DNA from: Pseudomonas sp. MWU13-2105
GTDB lineage: Bacteria > Pseudomonadota > Gammaproteobacteria > Pseudomonadales > Pseudomonadaceae
Assembly (NCBI RefSeq): GCF_023242315.1
Contig: NZ_JALLIY010000024.1
Location: forward strand, 1-64,000
Direction of reading: 5' to 3'
DNA length: 64,000 nucleotides
Positions 45,237 to 53,934 of this stretch are shown piece after piece (the first letter of the stretch is position 1; each line of letters begins with the position of its first letter). The position numbers and the translations under genes were made by a program. The notes under the pieces were generated by a model. It was not told the DNA's origin and ran no database searches. It saw only the letters and a list, made by a program, of their open reading frames with translations.

Positions 45237-46619
45237 TCAGGTTGAAGATGAAGCTGACTCAGGTTCGCCCTTGAGGCGTGACAGTAGCGTCCAGTCCAGC
45301 AGCCAGACGACGATCAGCGAGACCCCGACCAGGGGGAACAAAATCGCCAGGGCGAACATGATCACCAGGGCGGTTTTCCAGCGCGGTAGATCGTGGCGCA
45401 GCGGCGGTACGCCGAGACCGCCTTGCGGACGGCGTTTCCACCACATCACCACGCCGCTGACGGCACTGAGCAGGATCATCAGGCACACCAGCAACATGAC
45501 CAACTGGTTGAGCGTCCCGAACAGCTTGCCCTCATGCAGCATCACGCCCATCTCCGTGGCCCGGGCGACATTGCCGTAGTGCTGCCAGCGCACATCGGCC
45601 AGGACCGTGCCGCTGTACTGGTCGACATGCAGGGTGGCGTCGTTGCGCGGATCGTCGGCGAACACGGCGATGGTGAACACGCCTTCGGCGCTGGTCGGCA
45701 GGGTGATGCTGTAGCCGGGTTCGACCTGGCGCGCGCTGGCGATGTCTACCAGTTGTTGCAGGCCGATGCCCGGTGCCGCCGGGCCGGTCGAAGCGGCGCC
45801 GTGGTTCATGTGCTCGGCGTGGTCGCCGGACATCGGCATCGGTGTATTTTCCAGGGCCCAGGGCACGGTCTGGCGGGTCGCCTCGTTGAGGCTGCGGGCC
45901 GCGAGGTCGGACTTGGGCATGTTGTTCCACATGGCGTCGGGAAACTTGTTCCAGACCTCGGCGTACTGCTTGCCCCAGACCCCGGTCCAAGTCATGCCGC
46001 TGAGCAGCATGAACAGCAGCAATCCGGCGCCCCAGAAACCGCTGACGGCGTGCAGGTCGCGCCAGACGATGCGGCCGCGCTTGCCCAGGCGAGGCCAGAG
46101 CACGCCGGCGCTGGAGCGGCCTCGCGGCCACCAGAGATAGAGGCCGGAAACCACCAGCATCACCCCCCAACCGGCGGCCAGTTCCACCAGGCGGTCGCCG
46201 AGCGTGCCGATCATCAACTCGCCGTGCAGGGCACGGGCGACGGCTTGCAGGTTGAGCTTGGCATCCTGCTCGCCGAGGATGTTGCCGCGATAGGGGTCGA
46301 GGAACACATTGAGCTCGCGCCCGTCGCGCAGCAGCACGAACTGCGCGCTGCGTTCGGCGTTGAGTGGTGGCAGGTACTGCTTGATCCGCACCTGCGGATA
46401 AGCCATCTCGATGCGGCGCAATTGGTCGTCGGCATTGAGGCTGTGCGGACCGGCCTGGACCGTCATCAGGTGGCTGTACAGCAGCGGGTCGAGTTGCGGC
46501 TTGAACAGGTAGATGATCCCGGTCAGGGCCAGCAGGACCATGAACGGCGCGACGAACAGCCCGGCATAGAAATGCCAGCGCCAGGCCAGGTTGTAGAAGG
46601 AGATTCTAGGTTGGCTCAT
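45237..46619 (-). CDS. PepSY-associated TM protein (PiuB-like)
   Basis: A 460-residue inner-membrane protein with four or more helices. It starts FYNLAWRWHFYAGLFVAPFM, the conserved first helix of the PepSY_TM/PiuB family, and contains ALHGELMIGTLGDRLVELAA and GVMLHEGKLFGTLNQLVMLL with family histidines. Periplasmic PepSY regions lie between. Several members are linked to metal reduction during siderophore or metal uptake. It follows the TonB copper receptor gene, so a role in handling imported copper is plausible. A Met/His stretch (MPMSGDHAEHMNHG) near residue 262 could bind copper. Confidence 0.82.
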   Translation of the reverse strand: MSQPRISFYNLAWRWHFYAGLFVAPFMVLLALTGIIYLFKPQLDPLLYSHLMTVQAGPHSLNADDQLRRIEMAYPQVRIKQYLPPLNAERSAQFVLLRDGRELNVFLDPYRGNILGEQDAKLNLQAVARALHGELMIGTLGDRLVELAAGWGVMLVVSGLYLWWPRGRSSAGVLWPRLGKRGRIVWRDLHAVSGFWGAGLLLFMLLSGMTWTGVWGKQYAEVWNKFPDAMWNNMPKSDLAARSLNEATRQTVPWALENTPMPMSGDHAEHMNHGAASTGPAAPGIGLQQLVDIASARQVEPGYSITLPTSAEGVFTIAVFADDPRNDATLHVDQYSGTVLADVRWQHYGNVARATEMGVMLHEGKLFGTLNQLVMLLVCLMILLSAVSGVVMWWKRRPQGGLGVPPLRHDLPRWKTALVIMFALAILFPLVGVSLIVVWLLDWTLLSRLKGEPESASSST

Positions 46620-46728
46620 CAGGAGCGCTCCGCAAGGTATTGGTCATTGGATATACGGTGGCAGTGCGGCGAGCGGGCTTGTCGTAATGCTGTTCAGTTA
46701 AAAACGATCTTAAGTCCGGCCGAGATTT

Positions 46729-46758
46729 GTGGTGAGCGGGCAAGCCCGCTCGCCACAA
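46729..46758. repeat. REP hairpin between the copper receptor and PepSY genes
   Basis: TGTGGTGAGCGGGC pairs with GCCCGCTCGCCACA with a single mismatch and almost no loop. A further half-copy (GACAAGCCCGTTCGCCACCA) occurs at 46801-46820 next to the receptor stop codon. Confidence 0.7.
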
Positions 46759-46826
46759 GTCCGCGTTCGACTTCAAATCGCCTTGACTGAACGGCGTCCC
46801 GACAAGCCCGTTCGCCACCATTACGC

Positions 46827-48947
46827 TTAGAAACTCATGTCGACCTTGGTCCAGAACGTGCGCCCCGGTTCGTTGATGGCCCGTGGGTCATTGGCCGGGT
46901 AGCCGAACCCGGCGTTGCCCGCCAGGTTCAGGTGTTCGGCGTAGGCCTTGTCGAACAGGTTGTCGACGCCGCTGCTGAGCTTCACGTGGCTATTGATCCG
47001 ATAGGCCGCGTTGAGGGAGAACACGCCGAAGCCGGCACTCTTGGAAAAGTCCTTGCCGACCACGTTGCCTTCGTTCTGGTCGATGCGGTTCTGTCGCGCG
47101 ACCACCCGCCAGAGGCCCCCGGCACTCCAGTTGTCGCGGCTGTAGGTCAGGCCCAGGCGGCTGTCCAGCGGCGGCATCTGCGGTAGCGCCTTGCCGTCAC
47201 TGGTGTTCTTGCCCCAGGCATAGGCCAGGCTGGCATCGGCTTTCCAGTTGGCGGTCAGCCGGTAGGCCGCGCCGAGCTCGCCGCCCATGATCCGTGCGTC
47301 GACATTGCGCGCCTGGGAGGTCGTGCCCATCATCCCGGGCTGGTAGTTGAACAGGATGAAGTCGCGCACCTGGCCGACATAACCCGAGGCCCAGGCTTCC
47401 AGATCCTCGGTCTTGTATTGCAGGCCGACATCCAGCTGGGTGGTCTTCTCCGGCTTGATGGCAGCGAAGGCATTGAGCGAGCCACTCGGGCCCTGGTCGG
47501 GGGAGAACAGTTCCCAGTAGTCCGGGAAACGTTCGCTGTGACCCAGGCCGGCGTACAGCGTGGTCGGGGTGTCGGCCAGGTCATGTTCGTAGCGCATGAA
47601 GCCGCTGGGCAGGCTGTCGGCACGGGTCTGGCCGGCGGTCGGGTTGGGCTGGGCGCTCATTCCGGAACCGATGCGCTGGCGAAAGTCCTTGGCCGAGGCC
47701 CGGTCCAACCGGGCGCCGCTGATCAGGCGGTCGCGTTCGGCGGCGTACCAGGTCAGTTCGCCGAAGACACCGTAGTTGTGGAACTCGGCGTCCTGGTTGC
47801 GCGGCAGGCTCTCAAAAGTGTCGATGCCCATGCTGCTGCGCTGGCGGTGCTCGTCGGTCTGCCCGTCGAGGCCGCCGATCAGTTGCCAGTCGGCCCAGCG
47901 CCAGGTGGCCTTGAGCCGCGCGCCGAGGGTGCGGCGGTCGACGTTGGCGGCCATGGGCCCGGCCATCATCCCGGTGCCGGAGGGCTGGCGCAGGCTGTAG
48001 TTGTCCATCACATGGTCGGCGTAGTTGTAGTAGACCTGGGCCTCGAGCTTGTCGAGCACTTCGCCGAGGTTCGACCGTTCGAAACGCAGGCCGAGGCTTT
48101 CGCGCTGGAACTGCGAGCCGTCCATGCCGCGCCCGGCGTAGCGGGCTTCGCCGTCGCCCTTGCCGGCGGTGAGCTCCAGCAGGGTGTCGGCATCCGGCGT
48201 CCAACCCAGGGCGACGTCGCCGTTCCACTTGTCGTAGCGCGAAGGCACGCGGTCGCCGTTGCCGTCCTTGTAGTCGCCGGCACGGGCCTGGTTGCCGATT
48301 ACCCGGACATAGCCCCGCGAGCCGCCGGCGGCGGCATCGACCACCTTGTCGAAACGGCCGTTGGAGCCGGCCAGCACACTGGCATTGACCCGCGTGCCGA
48401 GTTCGCCGAAGTGTTCCGGCTCACGCTCGAAGAGGATGGTCCCGGCCGAGGCGCCCGGGCCCCAGAGCACGGTTTGCGGCCCCTTGATCACTGTCAGCTT
48501 GTCGTAGGTTTCCGGGGAAATGTAGGACGTCGGTGCGTCCATCCGGCCCGGGCAGGCGCCGAGCATCTGGCCGCCATTGGTGAGGATGTTCAGCCGCGAG
48601 CCGAACATGCCGCGCAGTACCGGGTCGCCGTTGGTGCCGCCGTTGCGCACCAGGGCAAAGCCGGGGATGGTCTTGAGGTAGTCGCCGCCGTCACTGGCGG
48701 GGACCGGCTGGCGCGGGTCCTTGGGATCGGTGATCACCGTCAGCGGCGAGCTCGGGGCGAGGGCGGTAATCACCGTCGGGGCGATTTCCCGGGCGCTGTC
48801 GTCCGCCGGCTCGGCGGCGAAGACCGTGGGGGCGAGCAAGGCGCCGCACAGCAGCGCGGAGCTCTGGCGCAGGCGGGCGCGGGCCTCGTTCAGGGCGGAC
48901 AGGGGAGACGCCTGGGCAGCGCGCAGGCGAGTGTTTGCAGTGGACAT
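46827..48947 (-). CDS. oprC: TonB-dependent copper receptor, OprC/NosA family
   Basis: A 706-residue outer-membrane receptor. After a signal peptide (cleavage near VFAAEP), the plug holds FALVRNGGTNGDPVLRGMFG and LNILTNGGQMLGACPGRMDA, where C-x-x-x-M (near residues 131-135) is the copper-binding pair reported for P. aeruginosa OprC. TSYISPETYDKLTVIKGPQT completes the plug. Methionine-rich barrel loops (TGMMAGPMA, YQPGMMG) may add ligands. It ends FWTKVDMSF with the terminal Phe. ATG 48947 is preferred (GGAACG upstream) to a start at 48965. It is grouped with DUF2946, PCuAC and PepSY genes, all copper-associated. Confidence 0.9.
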   Translation of the reverse strand: MSTANTRLRAAQASPLSALNEARARLRQSSALLCGALLAPTVFAAEPADDSAREIAPTVITALAPSSPLTVITDPKDPRQPVPASDGGDYLKTIPGFALVRNGGTNGDPVLRGMFGSRLNILTNGGQMLGACPGRMDAPTSYISPETYDKLTVIKGPQTVLWGPGASAGTILFEREPEHFGELGTRVNASVLAGSNGRFDKVVDAAAGGSRGYVRVIGNQARAGDYKDGNGDRVPSRYDKWNGDVALGWTPDADTLLELTAGKGDGEARYAGRGMDGSQFQRESLGLRFERSNLGEVLDKLEAQVYYNYADHVMDNYSLRQPSGTGMMAGPMAANVDRRTLGARLKATWRWADWQLIGGLDGQTDEHRQRSSMGIDTFESLPRNQDAEFHNYGVFGELTWYAAERDRLISGARLDRASAKDFRQRIGSGMSAQPNPTAGQTRADSLPSGFMRYEHDLADTPTTLYAGLGHSERFPDYWELFSPDQGPSGSLNAFAAIKPEKTTQLDVGLQYKTEDLEAWASGYVGQVRDFILFNYQPGMMGTTSQARNVDARIMGGELGAAYRLTANWKADASLAYAWGKNTSDGKALPQMPPLDSRLGLTYSRDNWSAGGLWRVVARQNRIDQNEGNVVGKDFSKSAGFGVFSLNAAYRINSHVKLSSGVDNLFDKAYAEHLNLAGNAGFGYPANDPRAINEPGRTFWTKVDMSF

Positions 48948-49043
48948 AAGCGTTCCATCATTCAAGCGAATACAACACGGCCGCGCCCTGGAACTGTGGG
49001 TTACAGTCCAGGCGGGCCGGGTGGGAAGGTGGTGTGTCGTGGC

Positions 49044-49469
49044 TTAATGGAACGCGGGCGGGGCACGGGTGCGGGCACCCGGGAAGATGCTTTGCCGGGC
49101 GTGGCCCAGGCGGGGCTGGGGGACGATCGTGGTGGTCGGCCTGGGGCCGTCAAGGGCGGCGAAGCCCGGGGTTTGCGGTAGGGCCGGGCAACTGAACAGC
49201 AGGGTGCAATAGCCGCATTTTTCCCACAACGCGTGGTGCTCGGCGCTGGGGGCGTGATGCTCGTCGGCACTTGGCGCCATGGCCATGTCTGCCTGCCCGG
49301 GCATCTGCATCGACATGTCCATGTCCATCGACATGGGCATGCGGTGATCCATCGGCATCGCCTGGGAAATCAGCGGTCCGATAAAGATCATCAACATGGC
49401 GAACAGGCTCAGCCAGCTGCCGCGTATTTGCGCGCGGGAGCGGGGTGACCTGAAGCGTGCGGTGCGCAT
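49044..49469 (-). CDS. DUF2946-family protein, Met/His-rich
   Basis: A 141-residue protein with one N-terminal hydrophobic segment (GSWLSLFAMLMIFIGPLISQ) followed by an extraordinary Met-rich run (AMPMDHRMPMSMDMDMSMQM) and a His-rich stretch (EHHAPSAEHHALWEKCGYC), then LLFSCPALP. Alternating Met and His residues are typical of periplasmic Cu(I)/Cu(II) binding. It lies between the PCuAC gene and oprC. ATG 49469 is used; an upstream TTG at 49478 is less likely. The function within DUF2946 is not established. Confidence 0.75.
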   Translation of the reverse strand: MRTARFRSPRSRAQIRGSWLSLFAMLMIFIGPLISQAMPMDHRMPMSMDMDMSMQMPGQADMAMAPSADEHHAPSAEHHALWEKCGYCTLLFSCPALPQTPGFAALDGPRPTTTIVPQPRLGHARQSIFPGARTRAPPAFH

Positions 49470-49490
49470 GGCGCTCAAGGGCGTTGTCGG

Positions 49491-49985
49491 TTATTGAGCG
49501 TGCGCGTGGTCCATATGGCTCATCTCATCCGTCCCGGCCGGCGGCTGTTTCTGCACCGACACTTCGACGGTCACCGCGCCGGCCTTTGCAAAGTGCAGGG
49601 TCAGCGGGAAGTGCTTGCCATCCTGCAACAGGCTGCGGTCCTTGAGGTCCAGCAACATCACATGATAGGCCATGGGCGCGAATCTCACTTCGCCGCCGGC
49701 GGGCACGTCGACGCTGGCGACCTGCTGCATTTTCATCAGGTCGAGCTGCATCACATGTTCATGCAATTCGGCCCTGCCGGCGATGGGACTGTCGACGCCG
49801 GTCAGGCGGTCGGCGCTGCTGCCCGGGTTGTGGATGACGAAATAGGCCGCCACCGTCGGTGCGTTGGGTGGCAGTTCCTGGGACCAGGGATGGCTGATTT
49901 TCAGATCGCCGACCTTGAACTCATGGGCATGGGCAAAGCAGGCGGGCAGCAGCAGGGTGGCCAGCAACAGGGCATTCTTGAACAT
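49491..49985 (-). CDS. PCu(A)C-type periplasmic copper chaperone
   Basis: A 164-residue secreted protein with signal MFKNALLLATLLLPACFAHA. The complete Cu(I) motif H-X10-M-X21-H-X-M is present with His75, Met86, His108 and Met110 of the precursor. The C-terminal tail DEMSHMDHAHAQ supplies further His/Met ligands like the Cu(II)-binding tails of some PCuAC proteins. These chaperones deliver copper to cytochrome oxidase or receive it after import. ATG 49985 gives a clean signal peptide; an extension to 50015 does not. It lies among DUF2946 and oprC genes. Confidence 0.88.
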   Translation of the reverse strand: MFKNALLLATLLLPACFAHAHEFKVGDLKISHPWSQELPPNAPTVAAYFVIHNPGSSADRLTGVDSPIAGRAELHEHVMQLDLMKMQQVASVDVPAGGEVRFAPMAYHVMLLDLKDRSLLQDGKHFPLTLHFAKAGAVTVEVSVQKQPPAGTDEMSHMDHAHAQ

Positions 49986-50033
49986 GGTGGTTCTCCATAA
50001 CGATTCATGACGCACACGGACTTTGGGTGTGAA

Positions 50034-50435
50034 TCAGGCTAGTGGAGAAGCCCTGGGATTGAGCGAGGGCCATTGCTGGCGCGGGGTGGGGATATCGATC
50101 TGGGGGGCGGGACGCACCGGGCGGGTTTCGTCCCGCGCCACCGGCAACTGTGGAGCATGGCCGGGCAACGCCAGCAGCGAGGCAAAGCCCGCGCAGCACC
50201 AGCAGTGCTGCATGCTGGAATGGTCGTCGTTGCGCGGGGCTTGCTGTTCCAGCTTGCCGAGGTCGATGGCCACCAGCCGGGTGCCACTGGCCGAGCAGAA
50301 ACTGCCCCACAGCAGTTGCTCCGGGATCGGGCCTTGCGAGGTTTGCGCCATGGCTCCGGACATTGGCATGGCGAGCAGATTGAACAGCACTGCAAAGCAG
50401 GCGATCCAGGCAATTGCTAGCCGTTGTCGGGGCAT
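50034..50435 (-). CDS. DUF2946-family protein with HCWCC motif
   Basis: A 133-residue protein, first gene of the copper unit. An N-terminal hydrophobic segment (LAIAWIACFAVLFNLLAMPM) resembles a signal or anchor, and HSSMQHCWCCAGFASLL holds a clustered His/Cys/Met site matching the DUF2946 pattern, with LPGHAPQLP after it. The protein probably faces the periplasm and binds copper. A second DUF2946 protein is encoded two genes downstream. Biochemical role unknown. Confidence 0.75.
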   Translation of the reverse strand: MPRQRLAIAWIACFAVLFNLLAMPMSGAMAQTSQGPIPEQLLWGSFCSASGTRLVAIDLGKLEQQAPRNDDHSSMQHCWCCAGFASLLALPGHAPQLPVARDETRPVRPAPQIDIPTPRQQWPSLNPRASPLA

Positions 50436-50503
50436 GGAAGGATTTCCGTGAGGGTTTTCAAACAGATGGGTTATTTAGCCTGAACGTCCTTCATAAGTAA
50501 AAG

Positions 50504-50531
50504 CGCAAGCTGCGGTGAAAGGTCGCAAGCT
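50504..50531. promoter_or_regulatory. Direct repeat CGCAAGCT x2 upstream of the copper unit
   Basis: CGCAAGCT at 50504-50511 recurs at 50524-50531, exactly 20 bp or two helical turns apart, about 70-95 bp before the first DUF2946 gene (minus strand). It is a candidate activator site of the copper operon. It does not match a copper-regulator consensus that I can name with confidence. Confidence 0.4.
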
Positions 50532-50580
50532 TGTGTAAGGTTTGTCGGTGATCCGTGTGCACAAGCGTAGCAGGCTGCCG

Positions 50581-50715
50581 TCACATCGCCGGAACGGCAT
50601 GGACCTCGATCTTCACGCCCAGGGTGGCGGCTTCATCCAGCAACGCCTGGGCGAACGCCGGGTCGCGCTGCGCCCGCTCGGCGATGATCTGTTTGAAACT
50701 GCGAGTAAGGGCCAT
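50581..50715 (-). pseudogene. Internally deleted HTH antitoxin-like gene
   Basis: A 44-codon minus-strand frame encodes MALTRSFKQIIAERAQRDPA and FAQALLDEAATL, a start typical of the HigA-like addiction-module antitoxins of about 100 residues (MALTRDFKET..ARVQRDPAFAQALLDEA). It then jumps to GVKIEVHAVPAM, which resembles the C-terminal end of that family (GVSLEAHAV-like). The helix-turn-helix middle, roughly 55 residues, is missing. No partner RelE-like toxin gene is visible. It lies between cobK and the copper unit. It may still be translated, but it would lack DNA binding. Confidence 0.55.
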
Positions 50716-50761
50716 GAAGTTTGTCGACATTGATCATTGCGCGTTAAAGGTAACGTTTAGG

Positions 50762-51493
50762 TTACTGTTGTGGCAGGTACTTTGCCAACGCCGCGAGTGT
50801 TTCACCAAGGGTCTGGAACTCCCGCTCCACCGCTGGCAATGCCGGCCGCTGCAGAATCAGCACCGGTATCCCGAGTTCCCGAGCCACCTGTAGCTTGGGT
50901 TCGGTCGCGCTGCTGCCGCTGTTCTTGCTGATCAGCACGTCGATGGCGCGGCGCTCGAACAAGGCGCGCTCGTCTTCCAGCAGGAAAGGCCCGCGGGCGC
51001 CGATCACTTCGCAGCGGGCATTGCCCGGATAAGTATCCAGGGCACGCAGGGTCCAGAATTGCCCGGCGGGAATTTCTTCCAGATGTTGCAGGGGCTCGCG
51101 GCCAAGGGTGAACAGCGGGCGCTGGAAGGGCTTGAGGGCTTCGACCAGATCGACCCAGTCGGCGACTTCGCGCCAGTCGTCGCCGGGCTCCGCGACCCAG
51201 GCCGGGCGTCGCAGCGCCCAGCAGGGGATACCGCTCAGGCGCGCGGCCGTGGCGGCGTTACCGCTGATTTGCGCGGCATAGGGATGGGTCGCATCGAGCA
51301 GCAGGTCGATGCCTGCATCCTGGATAAATTGCGCGAGGCCCTCGGCGCCGCCATAACCGCCGACCCGGACCTGGCACTGCAAGTCCGTGGGGACCCGCCC
51401 GACCCCCGCGAGGCTGTAGATATGCTCGGGGCCCAAGGTCCGGGCAATCGCCAGCGCCTCGGTAACGCCGCCGAGCAGCAACAGGCGTTTCAT
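50762..51493 (-). CDS. cobK: Precorrin-6A reductase, CobK
   Basis: A 243-residue NADPH-dependent enzyme that reduces precorrin-6A to precorrin-6B in corrin-ring synthesis. Landmarks are LLLGGVTEALAIARTLG at the N-terminus, LLLDATHPYAAQISGNAATA, and the C-terminal VLISKNSGSSATEPKLQVAR with LGIPVLILQRPALP. It overlaps cbiD by four bases (ATGA) and ends the minus-strand cobL-cbiD-cobK unit. Length is normal. Confidence 0.92.
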   Translation of the reverse strand: MKRLLLLGGVTEALAIARTLGPEHIYSLAGVGRVPTDLQCQVRVGGYGGAEGLAQFIQDAGIDLLLDATHPYAAQISGNAATAARLSGIPCWALRRPAWVAEPGDDWREVADWVDLVEALKPFQRPLFTLGREPLQHLEEIPAGQFWTLRALDTYPGNARCEVIGARGPFLLEDERALFERRAIDVLISKNSGSSATEPKLQVARELGIPVLILQRPALPAVEREFQTLGETLAALAKYLPQQ

Positions 51494-52593
51494 GACAGCA
51501 CTCCGGCATGACCGACGACGCCGCCCTGGCGGTCGATGGCGAAGACTTCCACTTGCACCTGCCTGGGGACCACGCTACGGGCGAAGTCGCGGGCGCGCCG
51601 GCAGACCGCGTCACCGAGGGCGATGCCGGCCGCACTGGCCATGGCCAGCGCCTGCTGGCTGGTATTGGCCTGGACAATCGCGTCCTGCAAGGCCTGGTCG
51701 GCGCCGACCTCGGCCGCCCATTCGGCCAGTTGCGGCAGGTCGATGCTCGAATGCCGGCTGTGCAGGTCCATGTGTCCGGCGGCCAGCTTGCTGATCTTGC
51801 CGAAACCGCCGCACAGGCTCAGTTTGTCCACCGGAACCTTGCGCAGGTGCTTGAGCACCGCGCCGACGAAGTCGCCCATTTCGATCAGGGCGATTTCCGG
51901 CAGGTTGTAGACGCGGCGCATGGTGTCCTCGCTGGCGTTGCCGGTGCAGGCGGCGATATGCAGGTAGCCGTTGGTCCTGGCGACGTCGATGCCCTGGTGG
52001 ATCGAGGCGATATAGGCCGCGCAGGAAAACGGCCGGACGATGCCGCTGGTGCCGAGGATCGACAGCCCGCCGAGAATTCCCAGCCGTGGATTCATGGTTT
52101 TCAGCGCCAGGGCCTCGCCGTCGCGGATATTGACGGTGACCGCGAAACCGCCGGTGTAGTCCAGTTCGGCGGCCAGTTGCAGCAGGTGTTCAGTGATCAT
52201 CCGGCGCGGCACCGGGTTGATCGCCGGTTCGCCGACGGCCAGGACCAGGCCGGGGCGGGTGACGGTGCCGACGCCTTTGCCCGCATGAAAGCGCACGCCG
52301 GGTTCGGCAGTCAGCCGCACTTGCGAGTAGAGCAGGGCGCCGTGGGTGACATCCGGGTCGTCGCCGGCATCCTTGAGCGTGCCGGCCTCGGCACTCTCGT
52401 CATGGCGGCGACAGAACTCCAGGCGCAGGTCCACGCGCTTGCCCTTGGGCAGGGTGATCTGCACCGCGTCGCAGCTGACGCCGCTGAGCAGCAGGCGCGC
52501 CGCCGCCAGGGCGGTGGCGGTGGCGCAGCTGCCGGTGGTCAGGCCGCTGCGCAGGGGCGCGGGTTGTTCGGCGGTTTCTTCACGCATGATCAA
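51490..52593 (-). CDS. cbiD: Cobalt-precorrin-5B C1-methyltransferase, CbiD
   Basis: A 367-residue methyltransferase that adds the C-1 methyl group. The N-terminus RSGLTTGSCATATALAAARL is the CbiD signature, with GVGTVTRPGLVLAVGEPAIN, RLGILGGLSILGTSGIVRPF and GNASEDTMRRVYNLPEIALI further along. In the classic aerobic pathway CobF does this step; no CobF-like protein is in the window, so CbiD probably takes its place, as in other pseudomonads. It overlaps cobK by four bases. A single REP lies between it and cobL. Confidence 0.92.
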   Translation of the reverse strand: MIMREETAEQPAPLRSGLTTGSCATATALAAARLLLSGVSCDAVQITLPKGKRVDLRLEFCRRHDESAEAGTLKDAGDDPDVTHGALLYSQVRLTAEPGVRFHAGKGVGTVTRPGLVLAVGEPAINPVPRRMITEHLLQLAAELDYTGGFAVTVNIRDGEALALKTMNPRLGILGGLSILGTSGIVRPFSCAAYIASIHQGIDVARTNGYLHIAACTGNASEDTMRRVYNLPEIALIEMGDFVGAVLKHLRKVPVDKLSLCGGFGKISKLAAGHMDLHSRHSSIDLPQLAEWAAEVGADQALQDAIVQANTSQQALAMASAAGIALGDAVCRRARDFARSVVPRQVQVEVFAIDRQGGVVGHAGVLS

Positions 52594-52655
52594 GCACCTG
52601 TGGGGGCCGACTGGCCGGTGCCAAGGCCCTTGACCCCAGCGGAGGCAATGCTGAC

Positions 52656-52683
52656 GCCATCGCCGGCAAGCCGGCTCCTGCGG
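52656..52683. repeat. Single REP between cobL and cbiD
   Basis: GCCATCGCCGGCAAGCCGGC followed by TCCTGCGG is one REP of the GCCGGCGAT subtype without an inverted partner. It lies in the 114-bp gap between cobL and cbiD. Confidence 0.65.
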
Positions 52684-52707
52684 CGGAGCGGTGTTGTCTT
52701 GGGCGAT

Positions 52708-53910
52708 TCACGGCTTGATCACGTCGAGCAAGGTGATCGGCAAGGCCTGGCGCCAGGTGTCGAAATCCCCCAGCGGTTGGGCCTGGGCGATATGGATGCG
52801 GGTCAGTTCGCCGCCATGGGCCTGGCGCCAGTTCGTCAACAGCAGTTCGCTTTGCAGGGTCACCGCATTCGCCACCAGCCGGCCTCCCGGCTTGAGCCGG
52901 GCCCAGCAACTGTCCAGCACCCCGGGACGGGTGACGCCGCCGCCGATAAAGATCGCGTCCGGCGGCTCCAATCCTTCCAGGGCCTCGGGTGCGCTGCCAC
53001 GAATCAATTGCAGGCCTGGCACGCCGAGGCTGTCGCGGTTGCGCTCGATCAACTGCTGGCGACTGGCATCGGCCTCGATGGCAATGGCCCGGCAACCGGG
53101 GTGCGCGCGCATCCATTCGATACCGATGGAGCCGCTGCCCGCGCCGACGTCCCACAACAGCTCGCCCGGCAGCGGGGCGAGACGGGCGAGGGTGATGGCG
53201 CGGACATCGCGTTTGGTCAGTTGCCCGTCATGCTCGAAGGCGCTGTCCGGCAGCCCGCCGATACGCGACAGGCGCGGCGTGCCTGGGGCGGCCAGGCATT
53301 CGATGGCGACCAGGTTCAGGTCGGCAATCAGCGGGTCGCGCCAGTCGTCGGCCAGCCCGTCGATACGCCGTTCCGCCGGGCCGCCGAGGTGCTCCAGCAC
53401 GCTGATCCGGCTCGGGCCGAAACCCCGTTCGCGCAGCAGCGCGGCAATCGCCGCCGGACTCAGGCCGTCATTGCTCAGCACCAGCAGGCGCACGCCGCTG
53501 TGCAGGTGCGCATTGAGGGCCGCCAGCGGCCGGGCGACCACCGAGAGCGTCACCACGTCCTGCAAGGCCCAGCCCATACGGGCAGCGGCCAGCGAACAGG
53601 AGGAGGGCGCCGGCAATACCTGGATCTCCTCGGCGGCGACCCGGCGCGCCAGGCTGGCGCCGACGCCGAACAGCATCGGATCGCCGCTGGCCAGCACGCA
53701 GGTCGGCTCGCCGCGCAGGGCCAGTACCGGCTCCAGGGAAAACGGACTCGGCCAGGCCATGCGCTCGGCACGGATGGCGTCCGGCAGCAGGTCGAGCTGC
53801 CGCTGGCCGCCGAATACCCGCGAAGCCGTCGACAGGACTTCCCGGGCCTGCTGACCCAGGCCACTGAAGCCGTCTTCACCGATTCCCACGATTGTCAGCC
53901 AAGGCGCCAT
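52708..53910 (-). CDS. cobL: Precorrin-6Y C5,15-methyltransferase (decarboxylating), CobL
   Basis: A 400-residue bifunctional enzyme, CbiE fused to CbiT. The N-terminal tetrapyrrole methylase part (about residues 1-205) shows LTIVGIGEDGFSGLGQQARE, CVLASGDPMLFGVGASLA and SSCSLAAARMGWALQD. The C-terminal CbiT-like part has LWDVGAGSGSIGIEWMRAHP (SAM-binding) and AIFIGGGVTRPGVLDSCW. It methylates C-5 and C-15 and decarboxylates the C-12 acetate. It heads the minus-strand unit and is divergent from cobG. Confidence 0.94.
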   Translation of the reverse strand: MAPWLTIVGIGEDGFSGLGQQAREVLSTASRVFGGQRQLDLLPDAIRAERMAWPSPFSLEPVLALRGEPTCVLASGDPMLFGVGASLARRVAAEEIQVLPAPSSCSLAAARMGWALQDVVTLSVVARPLAALNAHLHSGVRLLVLSNDGLSPAAIAALLRERGFGPSRISVLEHLGGPAERRIDGLADDWRDPLIADLNLVAIECLAAPGTPRLSRIGGLPDSAFEHDGQLTKRDVRAITLARLAPLPGELLWDVGAGSGSIGIEWMRAHPGCRAIAIEADASRQQLIERNRDSLGVPGLQLIRGSAPEALEGLEPPDAIFIGGGVTRPGVLDSCWARLKPGGRLVANAVTLQSELLLTNWRQAHGGELTRIHIAQAQPLGDFDTWRQALPITLLDVIKP

Positions 53911-53934
53911 CTAAAATCCTCAAAACACAGCGGT

